Assembly: GCA_001885315.1 (NCBI GenBank)
Contig: MLPZ01000004.1
Span: forward strand, 1-64,000
Source: Treponema sp. CETP13
GTDB taxonomy: Bacteria; Spirochaetota; Spirochaetia; Treponematales; Treponemataceae
DNA: 64,000 nucleotides
Direction: 5' to 3'
The notes under the pieces are model-generated. The model saw only the letters and a list, made by a program, of their open reading frames with translations. It was not told the DNA's origin and did not search any database. Position 1 is the first letter of the stretch, and each line of letters opens with the position of its first letter. The translations under genes and the position numbers were made by a program. Below, one piece after another: positions 25,662 through 34,524 of the stretch.

Positions 25662-26468
25662 TTAGTTTATTTTAATTTGTTCAAGCACTTTTCCAATACT
25701 GTCATGAATAACCAAATTTGCTCTGGTATCAGCATTTGTTTCACTTTTGTTAATTAAAACAATGTTTTTACCATGAAAGTAATTTATTAATCCAGCTGCG
25801 GGATAGACGACAAGTGATGTTCCTCCAACTATTAAGGTATCTGCTCTTGCAATATCTTTTACGGCTCCATTTACAATATGGTCATTTAAGCCTTCTTCAT
25901 ATAAAACAACATCAGGTTTTATAATTCCATTGCAAATTTTAGAAGTATCCTTAACATCTTTGTGATTACAATAAGGAATGTTACAAGTAGCATGAATTCC
26001 TGGTTGATTTGTTAGAGATCCGCCACATCCACACATCTTAATTATTTCGTCTGCTGTGTATGAAGCCCCACATTTTTGGCAGTAATTGCGTAAAACTGAT
26101 CCGTGTAATTCCCAGACATTTTTACTTCCTGCTTTTTGGTGTAATCCATCTATATTTTGAGTAACTACACTTAATAATTTTCCGGCTTTTTCGAGCTCGG
26201 CAAGTTTTAAATGTGCTGCATTTGGTTTTGCATCTAATGCAATCATTTTTTGAGTGTAGAAACGGAAAAAGTCTTTTGGATTGTTTTCAAAAAAACTATG
26301 ACTGATTATTTGTTCAGGTGGATAATTCCATTGTTGGCGATAAAGGCCTCCCGTACTACGAAAATCAGGGATACCACTTTCTGTGCTGACTCCTGCACCA
26401 CCAAAAAAAACAATATGAGAGCTTTCGTCAATGATTTCTTGTAGCTCTTCTATTTTATTACCATTCAT
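25662..26468 (-). CDS. cobB: NAD-dependent protein deacylase, Sir2 family
   Basis: The 268-residue protein shows GGAGVSTESGIPDFRS, catalytic His in WELHGS, TQNIDGLHQKAG and a zinc site CQKCG plus a later Cys pair (CGCGG, with an insert containing CNIPYCNHK). It removes acyl groups from lysines using NAD. The zinc region carries about 20 extra residues (ATCNIPYCNHKDVKDTSKICN), cysteine-rich and unusual. It is convergent with ilvB and 8 nt from its stop. Confidence 0.93.
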   Translation of the reverse strand: MNGNKIEELQEIIDESSHIVFFGGAGVSTESGIPDFRSTGGLYRQQWNYPPEQIISHSFFENNPKDFFRFYTQKMIALDAKPNAAHLKLAELEKAGKLLSVVTQNIDGLHQKAGSKNVWELHGSVLRNYCQKCGASYTADEIIKMCGCGGSLTNQPGIHATCNIPYCNHKDVKDTSKICNGIIKPDVVLYEEGLNDHIVNGAVKDIARADTLIVGGTSLVVYPAAGLINYFHGKNIVLINKSETNADTRANLVIHDSIGKVLEQIKIN

Positions 26469-26658
26469 TTTGCTTTCTCCTACTATTAAATATATTCTAT
26501 TATATCAAGTTAATTTTTTTTTTACAGAGGCATAAATTATTTTTTTTCTTTTTAGTATTGATTACGATTCATTTTATATGGTATATTATTTTACCCTTTA
26601 CGCGGCAAGTAAAGTGTACTTTTATTTACTTTATTTTTATTTTTTAAAGGATATGTAA

Positions 26659-27255
26659 ATGGCTACAAGAAGAGGCCCTAGATTTAAGGAATGTAGAAGA
26701 TTAGGTGTAAACGCATGTGGACATCCTAAAGCAATGAAACGTGCTCAAGAACAAGGTTTTAAACGACGTCGAAAACCTTCTGAGTATTCTTTGCAGTTAA
26801 CCGAAAAACAGAAAATTAAAGCATATTATGGTATTTTTGAAAAACAACTTCGTAATTATTATGCTAAAGCTAAAAAAAATACCAACTTAAAGCTTGGTGA
26901 TGCATTGTTATTATTAGTTGAAAGTCGACTTGATAATATTGTGTATCGTGCAGGTTTTGCTAATTCTATTCGCATGGCACGACAGCTTGTTTCACACGGG
27001 CATATGCTTGTTAATGGTGCAAAAGTAGATATTCCTTCTTATGAACTAAAACCAGGTGATGTAGTTACATTACGTGAAAAATCAAAGAAGAATGAAACTT
27101 TTAAAGCAAATTTCTTATCACAGAATTCTAAAGGATTGGATTATGTTTCACGCGATGAAGAGAAACTTAGTGCAACTTATACTCGCTATCCAGAACGAAA
27201 AGAAATTCCTGTAGAAATTAAAATGCAGCTTGTTGTTGAGTTGTATTCACGATAA
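26659..27255 (+). CDS. rpsD: 30S ribosomal protein S4
   Basis: The 198-residue protein has RRGPRFKECRRLG at the N-terminus, an S4 RNA-binding domain (RLDNIVYRAGFANSIRMARQLVSHGHMLVNG cut at RLDNIVYRAGFANSIRMARQ) and the C-terminal KMQLVVELYSR. It nucleates 30S assembly. AAAGGA precedes the ATG. It stands alone rather than in the alpha operon, with its own 190-nt leader and terminator. Its upstream region (26469-26658) is A/T-rich with no further gene. Confidence 0.97.
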   Translation: MATRRGPRFKECRRLGVNACGHPKAMKRAQEQGFKRRRKPSEYSLQLTEKQKIKAYYGIFEKQLRNYYAKAKKNTNLKLGDALLLLVESRLDNIVYRAGFANSIRMARQLVSHGHMLVNGAKVDIPSYELKPGDVVTLREKSKKNETFKANFLSQNSKGLDYVSRDEEKLSATYTRYPERKEIPVEIKMQLVVELYSR

Positions 27256-27280
27256 TAGTATTAATAATTACTATTTAGAA

Positions 27281-27310
27281 AAAAAAACGCTCCAATTGGA
27301 GCGTTTTTTT
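27281..27310. terminator. Bidirectional terminator between rpsD and adk
   Basis: A fully palindromic stem ACGCTCC-AATT-GGAGCGT is flanked by seven A and seven T. It serves both convergent genes. Confidence 0.93.
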
Positions 27311-27329
27311 TAGTTTTAAGTAATACTCT

Positions 27330-27962
27330 CTATTTATGAGGGAATTTACTTTCGAATTCTTTTAAGATTACAGCAGGTGCTGGTCGAGCATCGATGTCTA
27401 CTAAGTTTCCTTTTGTTTTATAAAAGTTAATTAAAGGAGCTGTTGATTTTCGATATACAACAAGACGATTTTTTATAGCTTCAATTTTATCATCATCTCG
27501 AGTATATAAATCGCCACCGCACTTATCACATTTACCTTCTATTTTTGTTTTGTTAAACATTATATGGAAGTTTGTACCACAGTCTTTGCATACTCGTCGA
27601 CCTGAAAGTCTTTCTACAACAGCCTCGTCAGCAATATCAAAATTTACAGCTGCATCAATTTTTGTTATATCTTCTAAAGCTTCTGCTTGTGGAATTGTAC
27701 GTGGAAAACCATCAAGTATAAATCCTTTTTTTGTATCGTCTTGAGCTAAGCGGTCTTTTACAAGTGCAACTGTTAAGTCATCACTTACTAAATCTCCTGC
27801 ATCGATAATAGCTTTAACTTTTATCCCTAGCTCTGTCTTGTTTTTAATAGCTGCACGGAAAATATCACCGGTTGATATGTGTGGAATTTTGTATTCTTCT
27901 GCTACTTTTACGGCTAGAGTTCCTTTCCCAGCTCCTGGAGGCCCTAAAAAAATAAGATTCAT
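27330..27962 (-). CDS. adk: Adenylate kinase
   Basis: The 210-residue protein has P-loop GPPGAGKGT, the NMP-binding ISTGDIFRAAI, DGFPRTIPQA and a LID domain with a zinc site CKDCGTNFH...CDKCGG (four cysteines). It converts AMP and ATP to two ADP. GGAG is seen before the ATG. Length and motifs are complete. Confidence 0.97.
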   Translation of the reverse strand: MNLIFLGPPGAGKGTLAVKVAEEYKIPHISTGDIFRAAIKNKTELGIKVKAIIDAGDLVSDDLTVALVKDRLAQDDTKKGFILDGFPRTIPQAEALEDITKIDAAVNFDIADEAVVERLSGRRVCKDCGTNFHIMFNKTKIEGKCDKCGGDLYTRDDDKIEAIKNRLVVYRKSTAPLINFYKTKGNLVDIDARPAPAVILKEFESKFPHK

Positions 27963-28196
27963 ATTTTTCTCCTATAGGTTGGCTGTATATTTCTATCTTG
28001 ATTAAATATACAGTTTGCAAATATAATTATTATAAGCATTATAACAGTTTGGCCGTTGATATACAATAATTTTTTTTAGTCAACAAATTGTCAATTATGT
28101 TGTATTTGTCTTTAAACTTTTTTAGTTTTGCAATAAAGTAGCATTGAATTAAATTGTGTACTACTTTTTGATATAAAAAAAATAAGAGAGGAAACT

Positions 28197-29600
28197 ATGG
28201 GACTAAAAGATTTTACGGTAAAAACAACATTAAACGCTGTTTTAAACAAAGCTTTTAAAAGCATTGAAGAAGATCCTGCTGAAGGTTTATGCAAAATTGC
28301 ACAGGAGATGTCGGAAAAATTAACGAAAGTTAATTTTGGCGGAGAAAACTCACCTATTCCAAAGTTAGAAGAACTTCTTAGTGATAAAAACTCAAAGTGG
28401 CCCGCTTTTGCTGCAAGCATTGTAAAAGATGTAGATCATAACATTCTTAAAGGATTTGTTACTGATTTAGGGTATGAAGCAGGCTATAAAGGTAATATAA
28501 AACGTCACGAATTAATGGAAAAAGAACAATGCAATATTCCATGGGCTATCCTTTTTGATCCTACTACGGCATGTAATCTTCGTTGTACAGGGTGTTGGTC
28601 AGCCGAATACGGGCATAAATATAATCTTACATACGCTGAAATGGACAATATAGTAAAACAAGGCGAAGAAATTGGAACTCATTTTTATTTAATGACAGGC
28701 GGAGAACCTACAGTTAGAATGGATGATGTTTTAAAACTAGCTGCAGCTCATCCAACTTCAGAATTTCACCTTTTTACAAATGGAACTTTAATTGACGAAA
28801 AATTATGTGATAAAGTTCTTAAAGTAGGGAATATTTCATTTTCCTTAAGTCTTGAAGGATTCGAAGAGGTTAACGATAGTCGCCGAGGAAAGGGTACGTA
28901 TAATAAAGTTATGAAGGCTATGGATATTATGAAATCAAAAGGAATCCTTTTTGGCACTTCTATTTGTTATACAAGTGCAAATTATAAAGTTGTCACTTCT
29001 GATGCATTTATAGACATGATTATTGACAAAGGTGTCAAGTATTCATGGTTTTTCCATTATATGCCAGTAGGTAATAATGCTGTTCCAGAATTGATGCCAT
29101 CGCCAGAAGAACGAGAATATGTACTCAATCGTGTTAGATACTTACGTTCAGGAGCTTGTGATAAACTTATCTTTACAATTGATTTTCAAAATGATGCTCC
29201 CTATATTCAAGGGTGTGTTGCTGGAGGAAGAAACTACCTTCATATTAATGCAAAAGGTGATGTTGAGCCATGTGTTTTTATTCACTATTCAAATTGTAAT
29301 ATTAAAAACGTTTCTTTGTTAGAAGCACTTAAATCACCAATTTTTATGGCGTACCATAAAAATCAGCCATTTAATAGTAATTACTTAAAACCTTGTCCTA
29401 TGTTAGAGAATCCTCAGTCTATTAAAAAAATGGTTGATGAAACTGGAGCTATATCGACCGATTATAGTTCACCAGAATCGGTCGATCATTTAGTTTCAAA
29501 AACTATTCCTTATGCAAAAGCTTGGGATAAAAAAGCTAACAAAATATGGTCAGAAATGGAAAAAGGAACATGGAAAGTTACTGATGTAGCTAACCAATAA
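28197..29600 (+). CDS. Radical SAM protein with C-terminal SPASM-like cysteines
   Basis: The 467-residue protein has about 110 residues of N-terminal extension (MGLKDFTVKTTLNAVL...), then the radical SAM CxxxCxxC at Cys126, 130 and 133 (TACNLRCTGC), MTGGEPTVR for SAM binding, and a C-terminal region with GCVAGGRNYLHINAKGDVEP, CVFIHYSNC and KPCPML that resembles a SPASM auxiliary-cluster domain. The family is common in anaerobes and uncharacterised. No peptide or other substrate gene is next to it. GAGAGGAAA precedes the ATG. Function is not predicted. Confidence 0.85.
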   Translation: MGLKDFTVKTTLNAVLNKAFKSIEEDPAEGLCKIAQEMSEKLTKVNFGGENSPIPKLEELLSDKNSKWPAFAASIVKDVDHNILKGFVTDLGYEAGYKGNIKRHELMEKEQCNIPWAILFDPTTACNLRCTGCWSAEYGHKYNLTYAEMDNIVKQGEEIGTHFYLMTGGEPTVRMDDVLKLAAAHPTSEFHLFTNGTLIDEKLCDKVLKVGNISFSLSLEGFEEVNDSRRGKGTYNKVMKAMDIMKSKGILFGTSICYTSANYKVVTSDAFIDMIIDKGVKYSWFFHYMPVGNNAVPELMPSPEEREYVLNRVRYLRSGACDKLIFTIDFQNDAPYIQGCVAGGRNYLHINAKGDVEPCVFIHYSNCNIKNVSLLEALKSPIFMAYHKNQPFNSNYLKPCPMLENPQSIKKMVDETGAISTDYSSPESVDHLVSKTIPYAKAWDKKANKIWSEMEKGTWKVTDVANQ

Positions 29601-29603
29601 GTT

Positions 29604-29918
29604 TTAGGAATGGAAACGAGAGTCCCAACTATCTTCTTTGCTTCGTTTGTTTTCATTCCTTTCCATTCGATTAACTTTATCTTTTAGGTTTTCGAAATCA
29701 TCACGAAAATTCTCAGTGTCATTTTCATATGGGTTTACAGGAATTATAAAACCTAAAAGTAAATATATTAATAGACATGGAACAATCGCTGTAAAACATG
29801 CAATGAGAATAACAAGAAGACGAACTGTGCCTACTGGTAAATCACGCCAGTCAGCAATCCCTTGGCAAATACCAAACCATTGTCCATGTTTGGAACGATA
29901 CAATTTTGTAGATGACAT
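29604..29918 (-). CDS. pspC: PspC-domain membrane protein
   Basis: The 104-residue protein has KLYRSKHGQWFGICQGIADW, a Trp-rich PspC N-terminus, one long hydrophobic stretch (about 35-62) and a charged C-terminal coiled region. I choose the ATG at 29918 because GGGAGA lies 6-7 nt upstream. Reading from 29972 adds 18 residues without a ribosome site. It follows pspA by 55 nt in the same operon and probably anchors the stress response at the inner membrane. It is convergent with the radical SAM gene, 3 nt apart. Confidence 0.9.
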   Translation of the reverse strand: MSSTKLYRSKHGQWFGICQGIADWRDLPVGTVRLLVILIACFTAIVPCLLIYLLLGFIIPVNPYENDTENFRDDFENLKDKVNRMERNENKRSKEDSWDSRFHS

Positions 29919-29973
29919 TTTATCTCCCTTTTTGCTAGTAAATATAGTATTATAATTACAATTAGCTGTCAAT

Positions 29974-30663
29974 TTAGTTTTCCTTTGTTGTTTCTTTTTT
30001 CGATGATTCGTTCATTGTTTGTTTTAGTGCCTCTAACTCTTTATCAATTTCGCTTTCTTTTTCCATTTTATAAAACTCAGCTTCTTTTTCTGATTTTTTA
30101 TCTGTAAAAACAAGGTCTGCGTCTGCTTCCATACGTCTAATTCGTTGTTCAAGTTCGTCAAACTTAGAGGCAGCTTCTATTCCACTTGCTTTTTTTAGAT
30201 TCTCGCGAGCTCTTTTTTTATCTTGAGCATGTGTTGCTCGTTGAGAAAGAATTCTCTTTTTTTGTTTAACACTCTCGAGTTTTTCTTCGAGGGCAAAAAT
30301 GTTTGCTTTACTTTCAGAAATAAGAGTTTTAAGTTGTTTTAAATTCTCTTCTACAACTTCAAGTTGATTAGATGCTGCTTTTTTTTCGAATAGGGCTTCT
30401 CTGGCTAAATCGTCTTTTTGTTTTTCGACAGCAAGTCGTGCACGTATGTCCCATCGTTCTACAAGAGCTTTACCATCTGTAATTTCTTTTTCAATCTCTT
30501 TTTCTTCGCTCATAGAGTTGGCACAGGTTGATTTTAATTCAACTATTGTGTCTTCCATTTCTCGAATCATCAAATTAATCATCTTTTCAGGATCTTCGGC
30601 TTGATCCAACATGGCGTTAATATTTGCATTAACAATGTCTTTAAATCTTGTAAAAACTCCCAT
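29974..30663 (-). CDS. pspA: Phage shock protein A (PspA/IM30)
   Basis: The 229-residue protein is almost wholly coiled coil. GVFTRFKDIVNANINAMLDQAEDPEKMINLMIREMEDTIVELKS, cut here at AMLDQAEDPEKMI, is the conserved PspA start with an amphipathic helix for membrane binding. It is an ESCRT-III-like membrane-repair protein and, in enterobacteria, the inhibitor of PspF. A sigma-54 promoter lies about 50 nt before the start, pspF is divergent, and pspC follows, so regulation should be of the classical type. Confidence 0.94.
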   Translation of the reverse strand: MGVFTRFKDIVNANINAMLDQAEDPEKMINLMIREMEDTIVELKSTCANSMSEEKEIEKEITDGKALVERWDIRARLAVEKQKDDLAREALFEKKAASNQLEVVEENLKQLKTLISESKANIFALEEKLESVKQKKRILSQRATHAQDKKRARENLKKASGIEAASKFDELEQRIRRMEADADLVFTDKKSEKEAEFYKMEKESEIDKELEALKQTMNESSKKETTKEN

Positions 30664-30724
30664 AGTAAACTCCTAAACATATATTTTTTTTTTTTTTCAA
30701 ACACTGTTCGATATATAAATATCA

Positions 30725-30743
30725 TTGCAAATAGTATGCCAAG
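30725..30743 (-). promoter_or_regulatory. Sigma-54 (-24/-12) promoter of pspAC
   Basis: On the minus strand the sequence TTGGCATACTATTTGCA matches YTGGCAYR-N4-TTGCW at every conserved position, with GG at 30740-30739 and GC at 30728-30727 (12 apart). Transcription would start near 30715. The 100 or so bases up to pspF should hold the PspF-binding sites. Confidence 0.9.
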
Positions 30744-30865
30744 TTACGCTTAATTCTCTTTTATTATTGTTTTATACGTATATTCTTAGAAATAACTGAA
30801 AAAATTACATAGAAATATTGTAAGTTAAAAAAATAGGTTAGAAAGTCCAATTGTTGATGGTAAAA

Positions 30866-30886
30866 TATACCAACTGGTGGTATAAT
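30866..30886 (+). promoter_or_regulatory. pspF promoter region with 19-bp palindrome
   Basis: TATACCA-ACTGG-TGGTATA (30866-30884) is a perfect 7-bp inverted repeat, with inner CCA/TGG also symmetric. It overlaps a perfect -10 box TATAAT (30881-30886) of the pspF gene. It could be the autoregulatory PspF site or the site of another regulator. Confidence 0.7.
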
Positions 30887-30904
30887 GAACCTACGGAGAC
30901 AGGG

Positions 30905-31942
30905 ATGGTTGGAAAGATACCGGAAAATGAAGCATTAGGAGAATCACCAGCGTTTTTGAATTTTCAAGAACAGCTGAGTTGTGTTGCAAAAGTTGAGCGT
31001 CCTGTGCTTTTAATCGGTGAACGTGGATCAGGCAAAGAACTTGCGGCTTCAAGACTGCATTATCTTTCTAATCGGTGGGCGTCTCCTTTTTTGGCTTTAA
31101 ATTGTTCTGCATTACCTGAAAATTTAATAGAATCTGAATTATTTGGATATGCACCTGGAGCTTTTACAGGAGCTAATACACAACACAAAGGAAGATTTGA
31201 GGAAGCGAACGGGGGGACGCTTCTTTTAGATGAATTGGCTTTAATTCCTATTAATGTGCAAGAAAAGATTTTGCGTGTTGTAGAATATGGATGCTTTGAA
31301 AGGGTTGGATCTTCTAAAACTATAGAAGTAGATGTTCGGCTTGTGGGAGCTACGAATGGAAACTTACAAAAATTATGTGACGAAGGAAAATTTAAACGAG
31401 ATTTACTCGATCGTCTTTCGTTTGAAGTGTTGTTTTTACCTCCTTTAAGAGAACGCAAATCTGATATTTTAGGACTTGCACAACATTTTGCAGCGAGAAT
31501 GACATCTGAGCTTTCGGATATACAATCTGAATTGACAGTCCCTCATTTTTCGAAACAAGCTGAGCTGCAATTACTTTCATATTCATGGCCAGGGAATATT
31601 CGTGAATTAAAAAACACTGTAGAACGTGCAGTATACAAATGTAAAAACGGAATAATAGATAAAGTAGAATTAAATCCTTTTAATAATCCTTTTGCATTAG
31701 AAAAAGCCACTTATACCAAATCGAATGGAAGTAGTAATAATTTAGAATCAAAATTAGTTTTTGACTTATCACATTTTGAAGAAGATAGACGAAAACTCGA
31801 AATAGACTACCTAAAAGAGGCTCTTAAGCAAAGTGGTGGGAGTCAAAAAAAAGCTGCCAGTGCACTAAATATTAGTTATGACAGCTTTCGTGGAATGTAT
31901 CGAAAGTATAAAGATAGTTTTGATATTAAAAAATCACATTAA
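30905..31942 (+). CDS. pspF: Sigma-54 activator of the psp operon (PspF)
   Basis: The protein of 345 residues is a single AAA+ bacterial enhancer-binding domain with no N-terminal receiver, as in PspF: GERGSGKE (Walker A), ELFGYAPGAFTGA (sigma-54 contact loop), GGTLLLDELA (Walker B) and WPGNIRELKNTVERAVY. A Fis-type HTH ends it (KKAASALNISYDSFRGMYRKY, cut at AASALNISYDSFRGMYRK). I choose ATG 30905 with GGAG 9 nt upstream. The reading frame from 30851 begins upstream of the -10 box. It is divergent from pspA and its sigma-54 promoter. Confidence 0.93.
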   Translation: MVGKIPENEALGESPAFLNFQEQLSCVAKVERPVLLIGERGSGKELAASRLHYLSNRWASPFLALNCSALPENLIESELFGYAPGAFTGANTQHKGRFEEANGGTLLLDELALIPINVQEKILRVVEYGCFERVGSSKTIEVDVRLVGATNGNLQKLCDEGKFKRDLLDRLSFEVLFLPPLRERKSDILGLAQHFAARMTSELSDIQSELTVPHFSKQAELQLLSYSWPGNIRELKNTVERAVYKCKNGIIDKVELNPFNNPFALEKATYTKSNGSSNNLESKLVFDLSHFEEDRRKLEIDYLKEALKQSGGSQKKAASALNISYDSFRGMYRKYKDSFDIKKSH

Positions 31943-33000
31943 TCAGGGAGTTTTAGATCATTTTCTTTTATAAATCCTGTTTTACGAGATACAAGACTTG
32001 CAATTATACCAAGAATAGCGGGGATAATAAAAGATACAGATATCATACCTAGCCAATCGAAAGAGGTAATGGATGTTTTTGTACCATTCGTTATGTCTTT
32101 CATCCATCCCGTGTATACTCCAATTTGTCCTACAAATCCACATGTACCCATTCCCGATGCAACGGCTGCTCCATTCATTTTCATTCTAAAAATGCAGGTT
32201 GATATTGGCCCATTAATTGCAGAAATAAGAATTATTGGAACCCATATTTTTGGTTTTTTAACAATGTTGCCCATTTGTAGCATGCTTGTTCCAATTCCTT
32301 GCGATACAATGCCGTTTAATTTATTTTCATGAAAGCTAAAAACAGCAAATCCGACCATTTGTGCACAACATCCTGCGAGGGCGGCTCCTCCGGCAAGACC
32401 TGTTAACCCTAATGCAGCACATATTGCAGCGCTAGAAATGGGTAAGGTGAGTGCTATTCCGACAATAACAGATACAATAATTCCCATTAAAAATGGTTGT
32501 AATTCTGTTGCCCATATAATAGCCTTACCAACAACGCTAGCAGCTATTCCAATACTTGGAGCCCACCACATTGATAGAATAGCACCGACCATAATAGTAA
32601 CAAAAGGGGTTACAATTATGTCGATTTTAGTTTCTTTGGATACAGCTTTGCCTGCTTCGGCAGCAAAAATTGTAATAATAAGAACAGCGAGTGGTCCTCC
32701 AGCTCCAGCCATACTGTTTGCAGTTTGGCCAACAGCTGCTAGTGAAAATAAGACAAGTGGAGGACATTGTAGAGCAGATCCAATGGCAACAGCCATAGCA
32801 GGTCCTGTTACTTTTGTCGCAAACGTTCCAATTGTTACAAAAACTTCCCAGCCAAATTGTTGGCCTATTGTTTTAAGTATTGTTCCAATTAATAAAGATG
32901 CAAATAAACCTTGTGCCATTGCTCCAAGCGCATCAATTCCATAGCGTTGTAACGAAATTTCAATGTTCTTTCGTCTAAAAAATGCTTTTATTTTTTCCAT
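31939..33000 (-). CDS. PTS EIIC-like membrane protein
   Basis: The 353-residue protein has about ten helices rich in Gly/Ala. The pattern QRYGIDALGAMAQGLFASLLIGTILKTIG (cut at YGIDALGAMAQGLFASLLIG), GPAMAVAIG and CAALGLTGLAGGAALAGCCAQMVG (cut at LTGLAGGAALAGCC) matches the PTS_EIIC_2 family. No EIIA, EIIB or sugar genes are beside it, so it may not be a true phosphotransferase. Its stop overlaps the pspF stop by 4 nt. Confidence 0.8.
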   Translation of the reverse strand: MEKIKAFFRRKNIEISLQRYGIDALGAMAQGLFASLLIGTILKTIGQQFGWEVFVTIGTFATKVTGPAMAVAIGSALQCPPLVLFSLAAVGQTANSMAGAGGPLAVLIITIFAAEAGKAVSKETKIDIIVTPFVTIMVGAILSMWWAPSIGIAASVVGKAIIWATELQPFLMGIIVSVIVGIALTLPISSAAICAALGLTGLAGGAALAGCCAQMVGFAVFSFHENKLNGIVSQGIGTSMLQMGNIVKKPKIWVPIILISAINGPISTCIFRMKMNGAAVASGMGTCGFVGQIGVYTGWMKDITNGTKTSITSFDWLGMISVSFIIPAILGIIASLVSRKTGFIKENDLKLPD

Positions 33001-33204
33001 AAAAGACCTCTTGAGAATAATAATAATGTGTATGATAAAAAAATTGTCGCGTACGCTAGAAACTTTGGTTACTTGCTAGTTATCGTGGAATTCGCAACTA
33101 GTTAAGCTGTTTCTGACTTTATTATATCGTAATATAAATTAGTACAATTGTTTTTTAGAATAACGGATTGGACACAAAAGGTCAAATAGATTAAGCTTAT
33201 TAGA

Positions 33205-34524
33205 ATGAAATCGAAGTATAAACATATATTTTTAGCATGGTTACCCCTTGGGGTTATGTATATTGTTATGGCTGCTGAACAACCAGTCGTAAATGGAGTA
33301 ATATCTCGTTTACCTGATGCGGTAAATCAGTTAGCCTCGTTTGGATATGCATTTTCACTTGCATTATTAATTGAAGGCCCTGTTGTTCAAATGCTATCAG
33401 CTGGGACAGCTGTTTCTGGCACATATTCATCATACAAAAAAATTCTAAAAGTGATGCATTGGCTTACTGTTATAACCCTTTCTGTTCATCTTCTTTTTTG
33501 TATTCCTGGAGTTTTTCGAGGATTTGCTCTTCATGTTATGAATCTACCGCAACCTCTTATAGATCAAGCTTGGAAATGTTTTGTTTTTATGATTCCTTGG
33601 ACTCCATGTATAGGATACCGTCGTCTATGGCAAGGTGTTTTAATAAAGCATGGAAAATCTATCTTAGCTCCTATAGTAATGTATGTTCGTTTAGCTTTTG
33701 CTTTTTTGTTTTTGTATCTAGGATATACTTTTCAACCGTTAGAAGGAGCCTCTTTAGGTGGCGCAATAATGGGAATGGTTGCAGTTGTTGGTATGGGAAT
33801 GGCTTTTTTGCTTTCCCGTCCAATTATACATTCTTTAAAGAAAGAGTATTTTGATATTCTAAAAAATACGAAAACAGTCCTAAAAGATGAGAACGAGTTA
33901 TCTTATAGACAGATGGTACGCTTTTATTTTCCTCTAGCAATAACGTCGATGGTAAGTTTAGGTGTTCGACCTATTTTAAATTTTGGTATTCCTAGGGGCT
34001 CATTTCCTATAGAATCTCTTGCTGCATGGCCCATTGTGTTATCCTATGTGTCTTTGTATACAGCGGTTAGTCAATCTCAACAAGAAATTGTCATTGCCGA
34101 AATGAGCAAGGCAAGTTATAAATTATTACAACGCTTTGTAACTGTTGTAGCTTTTGCAATAACAGCTTTATTTTTAATAAACTGGTTTGTTATTCCTTTT
34201 CGAACTATAATTTTTCAAAATATTTTTGGTCTACCACAACAACTAAATAAGTTTTTGCCGATTGCAATTGCTATCCTGTCTCCTCTTGGTTTTTTTGCAG
34301 CAAAAATTAGCTGGTATCGGGGAGTGTTTATTTCAAGGCAGCAAACAAAAACCATAACAGCAGGTATTATTGTAAATCTTTGCACTTTGCTGCTATTTAT
34401 TATTGTGCTCCCGATTGTAACAAATCTTGCAGGTGTGTACATTGCTACAATAGCATACACCGCAAGCTTTATTAGTGAGTTTTTCTTTTTGTCGATACAA
34501 TTGCGGTTGTCGTTTTCCATTTAA
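33205..34524 (+). CDS. MOP-superfamily membrane transporter resembling ANKH
   Basis: The 439-residue protein has about twelve helices in two similar halves. The N-terminal pattern PLGVMYIVMAAEQPVVNGVI then AVNQLASFGYAFSLALLIEGP (cut at LASFGYAFSL) follows the order seen in the animal ANKH protein (PLGxxxxxxxxEQxxNxGI, LASYGLAYSL, GP). RRLWQGVLIKHG fits the start of the second repeat. ANKH exports citrate/ATP-type anions. Here the role is unknown. No Shine-Dalgarno is visible before the ATG. Its last 53 nt overlap the convergent rarA gene. Confidence 0.6.
   Translation: MKSKYKHIFLAWLPLGVMYIVMAAEQPVVNGVISRLPDAVNQLASFGYAFSLALLIEGPVVQMLSAGTAVSGTYSSYKKILKVMHWLTVITLSVHLLFCIPGVFRGFALHVMNLPQPLIDQAWKCFVFMIPWTPCIGYRRLWQGVLIKHGKSILAPIVMYVRLAFAFLFLYLGYTFQPLEGASLGGAIMGMVAVVGMGMAFLLSRPIIHSLKKEYFDILKNTKTVLKDENELSYRQMVRFYFPLAITSMVSLGVRPILNFGIPRGSFPIESLAAWPIVLSYVSLYTAVSQSQQEIVIAEMSKASYKLLQRFVTVVAFAITALFLINWFVIPFRTIIFQNIFGLPQQLNKFLPIAIAILSPLGFFAAKISWYRGVFISRQQTKTITAGIIVNLCTLLLFIIVLPIVTNLAGVYIATIAYTASFISEFFFLSIQLRLSFSI

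Noticed and set aside
32438..32944. Open frame of 168 codons on the plus strand
   Set aside because: Antisense to the PTS EIIC-like gene; Ala/Pro/Thr-rich composition is the reflection of Gly/Ala-rich membrane helices.
33040..33120. Riboswitch or T-box before the PTS EIIC-like gene
   Set aside because: There are some inverted repeats (CTAGTT / AACTAG), but no recognisable T-box, SAM or other riboswitch core was found.
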